From a filamentous cyanobacterium CCP3 (GTDB lineage: Bacteria > Cyanobacteriota > Cyanobacteriia > Phormidesmidales > Phormidesmidaceae), in the NCBI GenBank assembly GCA_003022385.1, contig PYGV01000014.1, positions 1-44,611 on the forward strand: DNA of 44,611 nt, in the 5' to 3' direction. The position numbers and the translations under genes are program-made. Every line of letters begins with the position of its first letter. Positions within the stretch are counted from its first letter, which is position 1. Positions 7,862-16,551 of this stretch are shown piece after piece. The notes under the pieces were generated by a model. The model did not search any database and was not told the origin of the DNA. It was given only the letters and a program-made list of their open reading frames with translations.

Positions 7862-9232
7862 CTAGTGAGAAATAGGGGCTAATCGCAAGGTGAAGACACT
7901 GCCCTCTCTGGGTTGGCTTGCAACGGTTAACTGCCCCCCATGGCTCTTGGCGATCGCCTTGGCAATCGCCAACCCCAACCCAGTGCCGCCAGTCTTGCGA
8001 GAGCGATCGCTATCGACCCGATAAAAGCGTTCAAAAATACGGTTTTGTTCAGCTAGGGGAATACCAACCCCGGTATCTTTGACGGCAACAATAGCAGTGC
8101 GATCGCGAGTCTCTAAGCTCACCAGCACCGACCCGCCTGGGGTGGTGTACTGAATGGCGTTGGCAATTAAGTTAGAGACGAGTCGATAGAGTTGAGATTC
8201 ATGTCCTAAAACGTAAATTTCGACATCGGGAATTTGATTGGTCAAGTGGATATCTGAGACGGTGGCCAGTTCCGAGAATTCTTCGGTTAAATCAGCGACC
8301 AAATCATTGAGACAGCAGGGTTTAAACGATTTGGGTGAGGCGTCCTGTTCCAGGCTGGTCAGCAACAATAAGTCGCCGACCAAGTGGCTGAGGCGACGGC
8401 CCTGGCGCTCTACGGTTTGGAGCATGGGTGTAACCTCCTGCTGGAGGGTTGGTGGCAGTCGCAGAATCGCTTCTACCGTGGCTAGCAAACTGGCCAGAGG
8501 CGACCTGAGCTCGTGGGCGGCATCGGCGGTAAACTGCTGCTGCCGTTGATAAGACTGGTAAATCGGCTGCATGGCCAGACCCGCCAGCCACCAGCTAGAG
8601 GCTGCTACTAGGGCCAAAGCCAGGGGCAACCCTATGGCTAACACCCACTGAATACGCTTCACCTCAGCATCAAAGGGGGCCAGGGTGCGCCCAATTTGCA
8701 TGTGCCCCCAGGAGGGATGATCATGGCCATCAGTATTGGTGGGATGGGCATCGGCACTGTGCAAAATGGTGGTGAACTGGCGGTAGCGAGTGCCATTGTC
8801 GCTTTGTAGAGTTTGCCACAGGGCAGGGTTCACAGTTTGGGGCAGGGGCAAGGGCTGATTGGGCGAAAAGGCCAAAAGTTCGCCATGGTGATTGAACAGG
8901 CGAATGTAGTAGCTGCTGCGATCGCTAATGCCAATGGTATGGCGCTGAATCACGGTAGGCTGGGGCACACAGACCTGCCCTGCCACACACAGATCCGGAA
9001 AAATTTGCTGCAAAACAACGGTCGGGTCTGCCGACGGGGGCAGCATGGGTTCTAGGCTGTCGTGGAGCGTCCCGGCGATCGATTCAATTTCTCGCTCTAG
9101 GGCAGCCCAGTTTGACTGAATCAGCGCCCGGTAGATCCCCAGCCCCGATAGACTCAAAATCATCGCCATGACCCCGGCATACCAGAGGGCCAAGCGGGTG
9201 CGACTGCGACGAAAGAGTTGTTGGCTATTCAT
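7862..9232 (-). CDS. rppB: RppB-like sensor histidine kinase 1
   Basis: A 456-residue membrane kinase. TM1 at about residues 15-36, a periplasmic sensor to about 195, TM2 at about 197-218. The H-box FTADAAHELRSPL has H240, and it has an N-box (NLIANAIQYT), G1 (DTGVGIP) and G2 (GGTGLGLAIA). The sensor holds a Cys pair spaced C82-x5-C88 and a His-rich loop near 158-177 (HSADAH, GHDHPSWGH), plausible metal ligands. It is homologous to Synechocystis RppB/NrsS. It follows its response regulator by 6 bp on the minus strand as a two-gene operon, divergent from the short adaptor and RND pump that it presumably controls. The metal specificity is not readable. Confidence 0.9.
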   Translation of the reverse strand: MNSQQLFRRSRTRLALWYAGVMAMILSLSGLGIYRALIQSNWAALEREIESIAGTLHDSLEPMLPPSADPTVVLQQIFPDLCVAGQVCVPQPTVIQRHTIGISDRSSYYIRLFNHHGELLAFSPNQPLPLPQTVNPALWQTLQSDNGTRYRQFTTILHSADAHPTNTDGHDHPSWGHMQIGRTLAPFDAEVKRIQWVLAIGLPLALALVAASSWWLAGLAMQPIYQSYQRQQQFTADAAHELRSPLASLLATVEAILRLPPTLQQEVTPMLQTVERQGRRLSHLVGDLLLLTSLEQDASPKSFKPCCLNDLVADLTEEFSELATVSDIHLTNQIPDVEIYVLGHESQLYRLVSNLIANAIQYTTPGGSVLVSLETRDRTAIVAVKDTGVGIPLAEQNRIFERFYRVDSDRSRKTGGTGLGLAIAKAIAKSHGGQLTVASQPREGSVFTLRLAPISH

Positions 9233-9238
9233 GGGTAG

Positions 9239-9934
9239 CTACAGGGATGAGTTGAAACGATAGCCTTGGCCAGGAATGGTCTCGATTGGGCAGGCACAGC
9301 CATGCTTGGCCAGCTTGCGGCGCAACAGGCGAATTTGGGCGGCCACCACATTGCTCACTGGCTCGTCGTCAAGATCCCACAGCTGGTAGCGAATTTTGCT
9401 GCCGGGAATGATGCGATCGCAGTTTTGCATCAGGTAGGTCAGCACCTGAAACTCTTTTAGAGTGAGAGGAATGGTCTGGGCAGGTTGACCGGGTAGCTCA
9501 ACCTGTAGTTGGGTGTTGGCATCGTCTAGGGTAAAAGCGCCCACAGTCAACTGCTGAGGCTGGAGCTGGGGCGATCGCCGCTGAATTGCCCGCAGCCGCG
9601 CCAGCAGTTCCTCCATCACAAAGGGTTTAACCAAATAGTCATCGGCTCCGGCGTCTAGCCCAGTGACGCGATTTTCGGGCTGGCCCAGGGCAGTCAGCAT
9701 CAGCACCGGCAAAGGGTTTTGGTATGCCCTGAGCCGCTGGCATAGCTCCAGCCCAGACAGCTCGGGCAACAGCCAATCAACAATGGCCAAGGTGTAGTCC
9801 GTCCACTGGTTTTCGAGGCAGTACCAGGCCTGGGCACCATCGGTCACCCAGTCCACCACATACTTCTCACCCATCAAAACCTGCTTAATCGCCAGTCCCA
9901 AATCCTCCTCATCTTCCACCAGCAAAATTCGCAT
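9239..9934 (-). CDS. rppA: RppA-like OmpR-family response regulator 1
   Basis: A 231-residue protein from an ATG at 9934. An in-frame TTG at 9949 would add five residues, but the ATG begins the canonical MRILLVEDEE. The receiver is complete: E7-D8, phospho-acceptor D53, T81, K103. The C-terminal winged-helix domain has recognition helix SNVVAAQIRLLRRKL, nearly the same as in the second regulator at 16552, implying the same DNA target. It is homologous to Synechocystis RppA/NrsR. An operator box lies in the 122-bp divergent promoter region, 52 bp from this start, so autoregulation together with activation of the rightward efflux operon is likely. Confidence 0.9.
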   Translation of the reverse strand: MRILLVEDEEDLGLAIKQVLMGEKYVVDWVTDGAQAWYCLENQWTDYTLAIVDWLLPELSGLELCQRLRAYQNPLPVLMLTALGQPENRVTGLDAGADDYLVKPFVMEELLARLRAIQRRSPQLQPQQLTVGAFTLDDANTQLQVELPGQPAQTIPLTLKEFQVLTYLMQNCDRIIPGSKIRYQLWDLDDEPVSNVVAAQIRLLRRKLAKHGCACPIETIPGQGYRFNSSL

Positions 9935-9985
9935 AGCGTCGGGGTACAACAGTTCACGACGTTGATCTTACAGAACGACCCGCCG

Positions 9986-10002
9986 TTTCACCTCGATTTC
10001 AT
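9986..10002 (+). promoter_or_regulatory. Direct-repeat operator box 2, in the divergent rppA / efflux promoter
   Basis: TTTCAC-CTCGA-TTTCAT, one mismatch from the consensus, 11-bp period. It lies between rppA (starts 9934, minus) and the short adaptor (starts 10056, plus), so it can serve both directions. Confidence 0.7.
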
Positions 10003-10055
10003 CTGGTCTCTGGCAGACTACGACCGACCGTACCCAAATTTCGGAGTGAGGAACC

Positions 10056-10787
10056 ATGCGTTACACCCAAAAGCCTTTTCTAGAAGCCGTTCTAATTACC
10101 GTTCTGTTTCTAGCTGTACCCAAAGCCGCAATCTCCCACGTGGGCCACGGCGATGAATTCCAGGCCGAAGGCGGCGTCAACCGGGTCGAGGTCAAGGCCG
10201 AGACCGACTCCCTCTTGGGGATCGAGGTTAACTCCATTAAGTCTGCTGCCGATGGCAGCGCCGCCGTACTGATTCCGGTGACGGCCCTGGTGGACGATGC
10301 CGGTCAACAGCTTGTCTTTGTGCAGTACGAGAATTTTTATGAGCCAGTGCCGGTAACGACTGGTGCGACCCAGGGCGACCTAATTGAAATTACCGATGGA
10401 CTATCGGTAGGGGAGCAGCTTGTCACCCAGGGCAGCCTCTCGCTCTATGCCGAATCACGCAAAACCCAAACTGCTGATGCAGCTACCAGCCCCGAGGCAC
10501 TCGTTACCCCTCAAAACCATGCCCAGGCCGATGCCCAAGGCATTCCCCACAGCCACGATGCCACTGGCAATCTCGCTCAGTCCAGTGAAACGGCCCCCCC
10601 AGATGGTGATCTAGCTCAAGCGAGTGAAACCGTTGCACCCTCCAGAGGCTTTCCGTGGGCGCTTGTAGTCGGAGTCACATCAGCGGCTGCCGTAGTAACT
10701 GGGGCAATGACCTTTTTAAGTAGCGGTCGCAAAAAGAAGAGCCGCTTTTCTGATGGCACCTACTCCGGCAAAAGAGGGGACTACTAG
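10056..10787 (+). CDS. Minimal membrane-fusion-like protein lacking the lipoyl and hairpin domains
   Basis: A 243-residue protein. It has a signal segment (about 10-26), then HVGHGDEF, almost identical to the start of the mature full-length adaptor encoded at 33721-35367 (HAGHGDEF). It next jumps to the membrane-proximal part: VLIPVTALVDDAGQQLVFV and VGEQLVTQGSLSLYAES match the C-terminal domain of that adaptor. A His/Gln-rich linker (140-195) and a C-terminal TM (about 200-222) with a basic tail follow. The beta-barrel, lipoyl and coiled-coil hairpin regions (about 330 residues) are absent without any frame damage. It sits 118 bp before an RND pump, where a normal adaptor would be. A pump-modulating or metal-handing protein is plausible. 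SD GTGAGGA precedes the ATG. Confidence 0.8.
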   Translation: MRYTQKPFLEAVLITVLFLAVPKAAISHVGHGDEFQAEGGVNRVEVKAETDSLLGIEVNSIKSAADGSAAVLIPVTALVDDAGQQLVFVQYENFYEPVPVTTGATQGDLIEITDGLSVGEQLVTQGSLSLYAESRKTQTADAATSPEALVTPQNHAQADAQGIPHSHDATGNLAQSSETAPPDGDLAQASETVAPSRGFPWALVVGVTSAAAVVTGAMTFLSSGRKKKSRFSDGTYSGKRGDY

Positions 10788-10905
10788 CGCAGGTTGCTGC
10801 TCCAAATCAATGCCCCAGCAGGAGGTTGTCGCCTCGCCATCGGGGTTGCCATGCAACAGATGCGCTGGTGCGACGGACGGTATCTTTTTCTCAGATATTA
10901 CTTAG

Positions 10906-13900
10906 ATGTTTAACTCACTTCTGAACCAGACCCTCAAAAATTCCATTGCCCAGCGGTGGTTTATCGTGGCCGCTGCCATTGCGGTCACAATCTGGGGCAT
11001 TTTCAGCCTCACCCAAATGCCGCTGGATGTGTTTCCCGAGTTTGCGCCGCCCCAGGTCGATATCCATACCGAGGCCCCTGGCCTGGCCCCCGAAGAAGTG
11101 GAAACCCAAATTACCGTGCCCATCGAAAGCGCAGTGAACGGCCTGCCCGGTGTAACCACCGTGCGCTCCTCGTCAAAAGTGGGCCTATCGATGGTGCAGG
11201 TGGTGTTTGACCAAGAGGCCGATATTGCCCAGGCGCGGCAGTTGGTCACCGAACGCCTGCAACAGGTGAGCAGCCAGCTGCCAGCGGGTGCTCACACCCC
11301 CGAGCTATCGCCCCTGGCCTCGCCCCTGGGCACGATTTTGATGTATTCCTTTACGCTCAATGGCCAGGGCCAGACCTCAATGCTGGATCTGCGCCGCCTG
11401 GTAGACGGTGCCCTCAGCCAGCAGATTTTGTCGGTGCCGGGGGTGACGCAGGTGACCGTCTACGGCGGTGACGAACGGCAGGAGCAGGTTTTGGTGAATC
11501 CGGAGCAGCTGCGCGATCGCAATGTGGCCCTCAATGAGGTCACCGACGCGGCCCGTGGCGCGAACTCCAACGCCCCTGGCGGCTTTTTGATCGGCGGTGG
11601 CCAAGAGCTGCTGGTGCGCGGCCTGGGCCAGGTGCAGTCAATTGACGACCTTCAGCAGTCGGTGGTCAAGGTCGAAAATGGCGAACCCATTCTGCTGCAA
11701 GACGTGGCCGAGGTGCAGACCGGGGCCGCTCTGAAGCGAGGCGATGCCAGCTTTAATGGTGCTCCCGCCATCGTGCTGATGATCAACAAGCAGCCGGACG
11801 TGGATACACCCACGGTGACTCAGGCGGTGGAAGCGGTGATTGCCGATTTGCAGCGCACCTTCCCGACCGACGTGCAGATGGCCCGCACCTTTCGCCAGTC
11901 AAACTTTATCGACTCTGCTATTGGCAACGTCAGCGGTTCGCTGATTGAGGGCATCATCATTGTGTCAGTCATCATGCTGCTGTTTTTGATGAACTGGCGC
12001 ACGGCGATCATCACCCTCAGTGCCATTCCCCTGTCGCTGCTGATTGGCCTGATGTTCATGAAAGCCTTTGGTTTGGGCATCAACACTATGACCCTGGGCG
12101 GTCTGGTGGTGGCCATTGGCTCGGTGGTCGATGACTCGATTGTGGATATGGAGAACTGCTATCGCGGTCTGCGCACTAACCAGGCCCAGGGCAACCCCAA
12201 GCACCCCTTCCAGGTTGTGTACGACACCTCGGTAGAGGTACGGCTGGCAGTAATTTTTTCCACGGTGATTATCGTGGTGGTGTTTGCGCCGATCTTTAGT
12301 TTGACCGGGGTAGAAGGGCGAATTTTTGCGCCGATGGGCTTGGCTTATCTGCTTTCCATTGCTGCCTCTACCCTGGTGGCGATGACCCTGTCGCCCGCCC
12401 TCTGTGCCATTTTGCTGGCTAACCAAACCCTGCCCCAGGAGGGGACGTTTGTATCGCGCTGGGCGGAGCGGCTCTACCGTCCGCTGCTAAACCTGTCGAT
12501 GCGGGCACCCCAGCTCATTCTGGCGCTGGCGCTGGCGGCGCTGGTGGCAGCTATGGCAATTGTGCCGTCCTTAGGGCGGGTGTTTTTGCCGGAATTTCAG
12601 GAAAAATCCCTGGTTAACTCCATGGTGCTGTTCCCTGGTGTGTCGCTGGATATCACCCATCGGGCGGGGATAGCGCTGGCCACAACGCTGCAAGATAACC
12701 CCCTCTACGAATGGGTGCAGGTGCGGGCGGGGCGCGCCCCTGGTGATGCCGATGGAGCGGGGGTGAATATGGCCCACGTCGATATTGAACTCAGCGACCT
12801 GGCCCTGGAAGACCGGGAGGCCAGTGTGCAACAACTGCGGGAGGCGTTTTTGGCGCTGCCGGGGGTAGCCCCAAACATTGGCGGGTTTATCTCCCACCGC
12901 ATGGATGAGGTGCTGTCGGGGGTGAGAAGTGCGATCGCCATCAAAATCTTTGGCCCCGACCTGGCAGAACTGCGCCGCATTGGGGAGCAAGTACGCGACA
13001 CTATTGAACCGATTGAAGGGGTCGTTGACCTCCAGCTAGAGCCGCAGTTGCCCATTCGCCAGGTGCAGATCCAGTACGATCGCACCGCAGCCGCGAGCTA
13101 TGGTCTCAGCATGGCGGCGATCTCCGATGTGGTAGAAACGGCGCTGAACGGTCGGGTGGTCTCCCAGGTGCCGGAAGACCAGCAGTTGGTCAATATTGCC
13201 GTCGGTCTCCAAGAGTCGGCCCGCAACAACCTGGATGCGATTCGCGCTATCCCCATTGCTACTCCCACGGGCGAGACGATTTCTCTGGGGGATGTGGCCG
13301 CCGTTGACTACGGCATGGGGGCGAATGTGGTGAATCGGGAAGATGTGTCGCGGCTGATTGTGGTCTCGGCCAACGTGGCCGAGCGCGACCTGGGCAGCGT
13401 GGTGGGCGATATTCAAGCCCAGATTCAGCAGAATGTGCAATTGCCCAACGGTTACTTCATCCAGTACGGGGGCCAGTTTGAGTCAGAGCAGCGGGCCACC
13501 AGCAGCTTGCTGATTTACAGCATTCTGGCGGCGATCGCGATCGCCGTGCTGATGTTCTTCTCGGTTAAGTCGTTGCCCGCTACGGTTGCCATCATGATCA
13601 ACCTGCCCCTGGCGCTGGTGGGGGGCATTATCTCCATCCTGCTGACCGGCGGCGTGATGTCCATCGCCTCGCTGATTGGCTTCATTACCCTGTTCGGTGT
13701 GGCCGTGCGCAATGGCCTGCTGTTGGTCGATAACTACAACAGCAAATTCGCCCAGGGATTACCGCTCAAGGAGGTGATAGTTGGTGGATCGCTTGACCGG
13801 GTCAACGCCATTTTGATGACGGCGCTGACCTCGGCGTTGGGGATGCTGCCCCTGGCGATCGCCAGCGGGGCTGGGAATGAGATTCTGCAACCGCTGGCGA

Positions 13901-14070
13901 TCGTGGTGCTGGGTGGCCTCTTCACCTCCACCGCTCTGACGCTGCTGGTGATCCCGGCGATCTACGCCAAGTTTGGTAAGTGGCTGATGCCAAAACGAAA
14001 GCAAACTGCCTTGGAGGTTGCGATCGCTGTCAATGCGGCGGCGGGTTCTACCATAGGGGCAAGGCAGTAG
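10906..14070 (+). CDS. Heavy-metal RND efflux pump 1 (CusA/CzcA family)
   Basis: A 1054-residue inner-membrane antiporter, full family length. The N-terminus MPLDVFPEFAPPQVDIHTEAPGLAPEEVE is the typical HME-RND opening. TM4 near residues 398-416 contains VVDDSIVDMEN, with the Asp and Glu used for proton relay; the position of the extra Asp of CzcA is Ala here, as I recall for CusA-type monovalent-metal pumps. The large periplasmic loops and twelve TMs are intact. It exports metal from periplasm or cytoplasm with an adaptor and an outer-membrane channel. It follows the short adaptor gene and ends at a strong terminator. It is clearly paralogous to the pump at 30479-33613. The substrate (Cu/Ag versus Ni/Co/Zn) is uncertain. 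Confidence 0.92.
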   Translation: MFNSLLNQTLKNSIAQRWFIVAAAIAVTIWGIFSLTQMPLDVFPEFAPPQVDIHTEAPGLAPEEVETQITVPIESAVNGLPGVTTVRSSSKVGLSMVQVVFDQEADIAQARQLVTERLQQVSSQLPAGAHTPELSPLASPLGTILMYSFTLNGQGQTSMLDLRRLVDGALSQQILSVPGVTQVTVYGGDERQEQVLVNPEQLRDRNVALNEVTDAARGANSNAPGGFLIGGGQELLVRGLGQVQSIDDLQQSVVKVENGEPILLQDVAEVQTGAALKRGDASFNGAPAIVLMINKQPDVDTPTVTQAVEAVIADLQRTFPTDVQMARTFRQSNFIDSAIGNVSGSLIEGIIIVSVIMLLFLMNWRTAIITLSAIPLSLLIGLMFMKAFGLGINTMTLGGLVVAIGSVVDDSIVDMENCYRGLRTNQAQGNPKHPFQVVYDTSVEVRLAVIFSTVIIVVVFAPIFSLTGVEGRIFAPMGLAYLLSIAASTLVAMTLSPALCAILLANQTLPQEGTFVSRWAERLYRPLLNLSMRAPQLILALALAALVAAMAIVPSLGRVFLPEFQEKSLVNSMVLFPGVSLDITHRAGIALATTLQDNPLYEWVQVRAGRAPGDADGAGVNMAHVDIELSDLALEDREASVQQLREAFLALPGVAPNIGGFISHRMDEVLSGVRSAIAIKIFGPDLAELRRIGEQVRDTIEPIEGVVDLQLEPQLPIRQVQIQYDRTAAASYGLSMAAISDVVETALNGRVVSQVPEDQQLVNIAVGLQESARNNLDAIRAIPIATPTGETISLGDVAAVDYGMGANVVNREDVSRLIVVSANVAERDLGSVVGDIQAQIQQNVQLPNGYFIQYGGQFESEQRATSSLLIYSILAAIAIAVLMFFSVKSLPATVAIMINLPLALVGGIISILLTGGVMSIASLIGFITLFGVAVRNGLLLVDNYNSKFAQGLPLKEVIVGGSLDRVNAILMTALTSALGMLPLAIASGAGNEILQPLAIVVLGGLFTSTALTLLVIPAIYAKFGKWLMPKRKQTALEVAIAVNAAAGSTIGARQ

Positions 14071-14088
14071 TTAGTGAAGATGAGCTAG

Positions 14089-14136
14089 ATGCGCGATCTC
14101 GTCACCTTGTCGAAAAATGAGATCGCGCATTTTTTA
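14089..14136 (+). terminator. Intrinsic terminator after RND pump 1
   Basis: A perfect 12-bp stem, ATGCGCGATCTC (14089-14100) pairing with GAGATCGCGCAT (14119-14130), followed by a T run. It closes the efflux operon. It also shows that an apparent in-frame ATG at 14089 is part of the terminator, not the start of the next gene. Confidence 0.9.
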
Positions 14137-14169
14137 CTCATCACTTCAAACTGTTTGAGCCAAAAATTT

Positions 14170-14874
14170 ATGACACAAGACAGCTCTTTACCTACAACAA
14201 AATCATCGCCTCTTAAAAAGAGAGGATTTCGATTTCAATCCTCTAGCCTTAAAAAATATTGGCCCCTTTTCCCTATTTTGGGATTATTCCTCATTATCGG
14301 TCTTGTTCTGGAACAGCCGGGGAGTCATCTTCGGTTTCAATCACCTTTACTCGGGCAGCTACCTGATTTAGCTATGTCAGACGGTGATCCGTACATTCGA
14401 GCACTGATGTTAACTATCTCGGCCAGTGAGTCAAATAGCAAAAATTCTTATTTTCTTTTGTATGGCAGTAAACATGTCCATGATTTAGGACAACACCCCA
14501 ACCAATGTAGGCCAATTAAAACTGGCCCAAACCAAGGTCAGTGCTCAACGGCGGCTGGGCGATATCAATTCCTGACTTCTACCTGGATAGAGAAAGCCGT
14601 CAAGTATCACCCACATCCCCACCAGACTAATCATGGAATGACCTACAGCTTCGAGCCACAGTATCAGGATATTGTGGTATATCGCTGGCTCAGTGATCAT
14701 CATCAATGGAATATTGATATTTTAGCTTTGCTTAAAGAAGATCGAGTTGAAGAAGTCTTGACTGAACTATCTAATGTTTGGACAAGTCTGGGCAACGGCA
14801 TTGAGGATAACTCGATGACACCTTATTTGCCTAGTCTCTATCGACAGCTACTCAGTGAAGAGCTGCGGAATTGA
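14170..14874 (+). CDS. Membrane-anchored muramidase (lambda-lysozyme / GH104-like)
   Basis: A 234-residue protein starting at ATG 14170, downstream of the terminator. A signal anchor KYWPLFPILGLFLIIGLVLE (about residues 27-46) places the rest in the periplasm. The catalytic region matches phage-lysozyme-like muramidases of COG4678: IRALMLTISASES (candidate catalytic Glu), a glycine/HP-containing segment, then STAAGRYQFLTSTW, a signature of this group. These enzymes cleave glycan strands as lytic transglycosylases. It lies between the efflux pump and the nickel exporter with no phage genes nearby. It may remodel the wall for envelope-spanning pumps or be a captured phage gene. No operator box is directly upstream. 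Confidence 0.78.
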   Translation: MTQDSSLPTTKSSPLKKRGFRFQSSSLKKYWPLFPILGLFLIIGLVLEQPGSHLRFQSPLLGQLPDLAMSDGDPYIRALMLTISASESNSKNSYFLLYGSKHVHDLGQHPNQCRPIKTGPNQGQCSTAAGRYQFLTSTWIEKAVKYHPHPHQTNHGMTYSFEPQYQDIVVYRWLSDHHQWNIDILALLKEDRVEEVLTELSNVWTSLGNGIEDNSMTPYLPSLYRQLLSEELRN

Positions 14875-14930
14875 ATTTCAGATCTAAAGCGGATGACTTC
14901 GCTTGGACTTTTAAATTGCTTTTCCAGGCG

Positions 14931-14947
14931 ATGAAAGAATGATGAAA
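14931..14947 (-). promoter_or_regulatory. Direct-repeat operator box 3, upstream of nrsD-like gene
   Basis: Plus strand ATGAAA-GAATG-ATGAAA, the exact reverse-complement form of the box with an 11-bp period. It lies 111 bp before the MFS exporter start. Confidence 0.72.
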
Positions 14948-15058
14948 TGCTCGCCATCATGAATGTATCTTTCAACTCCTAAAAAATGCCCCCAGGGGGG
15001 ATATCCTAGAATTGTAATCCAAGTTTTGCCGTAAGCTTTATGAGCTTGTTTAAGCCCC

Positions 15059-16420
15059 ATGATTCCAACTCCTCGGTTATTACAGTGTCTTAGAAATCCT
15101 ACCTTTGCTCGCCTCTACGCGGCCCAGACCATTAACCTGGTTGGTGATGCCCTGACTTGGCTGGGGTTAGCGCTACTTGCCTTTGAGTTGGCAAACGAAA
15201 ACGCTGGGCTGATTTTGTCAGGAGCGCTGACCCTGCGAGTTGTGGCCTACGTGGTGCTGTCGCCGCTAGCGGGGGCGATCGCTGATCGCATTGACCGCAA
15301 ACGCATTATGGTCATCACCCATTTGGCGCGGATGGTAATTGTGTGTCTGCTGCCCTTTGTCACCCAGATCTGGCAAATTTACGCGATCGTGTTGGCCCTG
15401 AACATGTTCTCTGCCTTTTTTACGCCCACGTACACCGCCACTATTCCCTTGATCGCGACATCTGAGGAGTACCCCAGGGCGATCGCCCTTTCCAGTGCTA
15501 CCTATCAGCTTTTAGGCGTACTTGGCCCCGGTTTAGCCGGTAGCGTTGCCGCCTTTGTGGGTACCCGGCAGGTATTTTTTCTAGATGGCATCACGTTTCT
15601 GACCGCTGCCATTTTGATCGTTACTCTGCCAGGGCAACTGATGGTCACGCAGCAACCGCAGGAGGCTAGAACAGTTCGCAGGACGCTCCAGGATATTCGC
15701 CTGGGCACCACCTGTCTACTCAATGATCCAATGATTAGATATGCCTTAGTCATGCAGTTGGTGGCGGCGATCGCCGGGGCTGCCATCTTGGTCAACACCG
15801 TCGGGTATGTCCAGGGCACTCTTCAAATGGGCAAGCTGGAGTATGGCTGGGTTATGGCCGCCTTTGGTATAGGGGCAACCTTGGCATCCATTGGTCTAGG
15901 CACCGTCAACCCTGGGCCGAAACAGACGGTACTCACTGGCCTGGGGGCGGCTCTGATTACCCTGGCTCTTTTACCCGCAAATTGGGTTAGCCTGAGCGGG
16001 CTACTGCTGCTGTGGGCTGTCGCCGGGGCAGGGCAAACCCTGGTGAATGTGCCGACCCAAACCTTAATTGCCGATCGGGTAGCTGTCGATATTCAAGGTC
16101 GAGTCTACGGTGCCCACTTTGCCTGGAGCCATCTGTGGTGGGCGTTCTCTTATCCCCTGGCAGGATGGATGGGGAGCCATTTTTCTACGGCTACTTTTTT
16201 GGGGAGCAGTCTAATTGGTGTAGCGGTTTGGAGTATTGCTCAACTCGTTTTCCGACCCATTGCACAGCCCGAGTGGCCCAGTGGGCTGTGGCACGACCAT
16301 CAACACTTCCACGATGAAGAGCATTGGCATCGCCACAGGCGCAATCAAAAGGTTAGAGATGCTCACAGCCATCTTCACTTTCATCACAATCTCCAATCAG
16401 AGCTTTATGAGATTGGCTAA
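15059..16420 (+). CDS. nrsD: MFS nickel/cobalt exporter with His-rich C-terminal tail (NrsD/NreB-like)
   Basis: A 453-residue major facilitator with about 12 TMs. The motif-A-like loop is GAIADRIDRKRIM (about residues 74-86). The cytoplasmic tail from about residue 418 is strongly His-rich (HDHQHFHDEEHWHRHRR and HSHLHFHHN), the hallmark of NrsD of Synechocystis and NreB nickel exporters, where the tail binds Ni. It expels Ni(II) or Co(II) from the cytoplasm. An operator box lies upstream and the second rppA/rppB pair follows, the same gene association as nrsD with nrsRS. Ni is the likely main substrate, from the homology. Confidence 0.88.
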   Translation: MIPTPRLLQCLRNPTFARLYAAQTINLVGDALTWLGLALLAFELANENAGLILSGALTLRVVAYVVLSPLAGAIADRIDRKRIMVITHLARMVIVCLLPFVTQIWQIYAIVLALNMFSAFFTPTYTATIPLIATSEEYPRAIALSSATYQLLGVLGPGLAGSVAAFVGTRQVFFLDGITFLTAAILIVTLPGQLMVTQQPQEARTVRRTLQDIRLGTTCLLNDPMIRYALVMQLVAAIAGAAILVNTVGYVQGTLQMGKLEYGWVMAAFGIGATLASIGLGTVNPGPKQTVLTGLGAALITLALLPANWVSLSGLLLLWAVAGAGQTLVNVPTQTLIADRVAVDIQGRVYGAHFAWSHLWWAFSYPLAGWMGSHFSTATFLGSSLIGVAVWSIAQLVFRPIAQPEWPSGLWHDHQHFHDEEHWHRHRRNQKVRDAHSHLHFHHNLQSELYEIG

Positions 16421-16457
16421 ATGAGCCGCCGGGGTGACAGGCTCTTTGGCATAGTAA

Positions 16458-16474
16458 TTTCATCCTGGTTTCAT
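16458..16474 (+). promoter_or_regulatory. Direct-repeat operator box 4, upstream of rppA copy 2
   Basis: TTTCAT-CCTGG-TTTCAT, exact copy with an 11-bp period, ending 77 bp before the response-regulator ATG; suggests autoregulation. Confidence 0.78.
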
Positions 16475-16551
16475 AGTCAGATGTTACGGTCTTAGATTGG
16501 AGAGGATAACCACTGGCTGCCACCCTTTTTTCGGTAGCTTGAGCACTATCA

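Noticed and set aside
14089-14169. Upstream ATG adding 27 residues to the muramidase
   Set aside because: It lies on the 5' arm of the intrinsic terminator of RND pump 1; translation from there would need to pass through a terminator hairpin.
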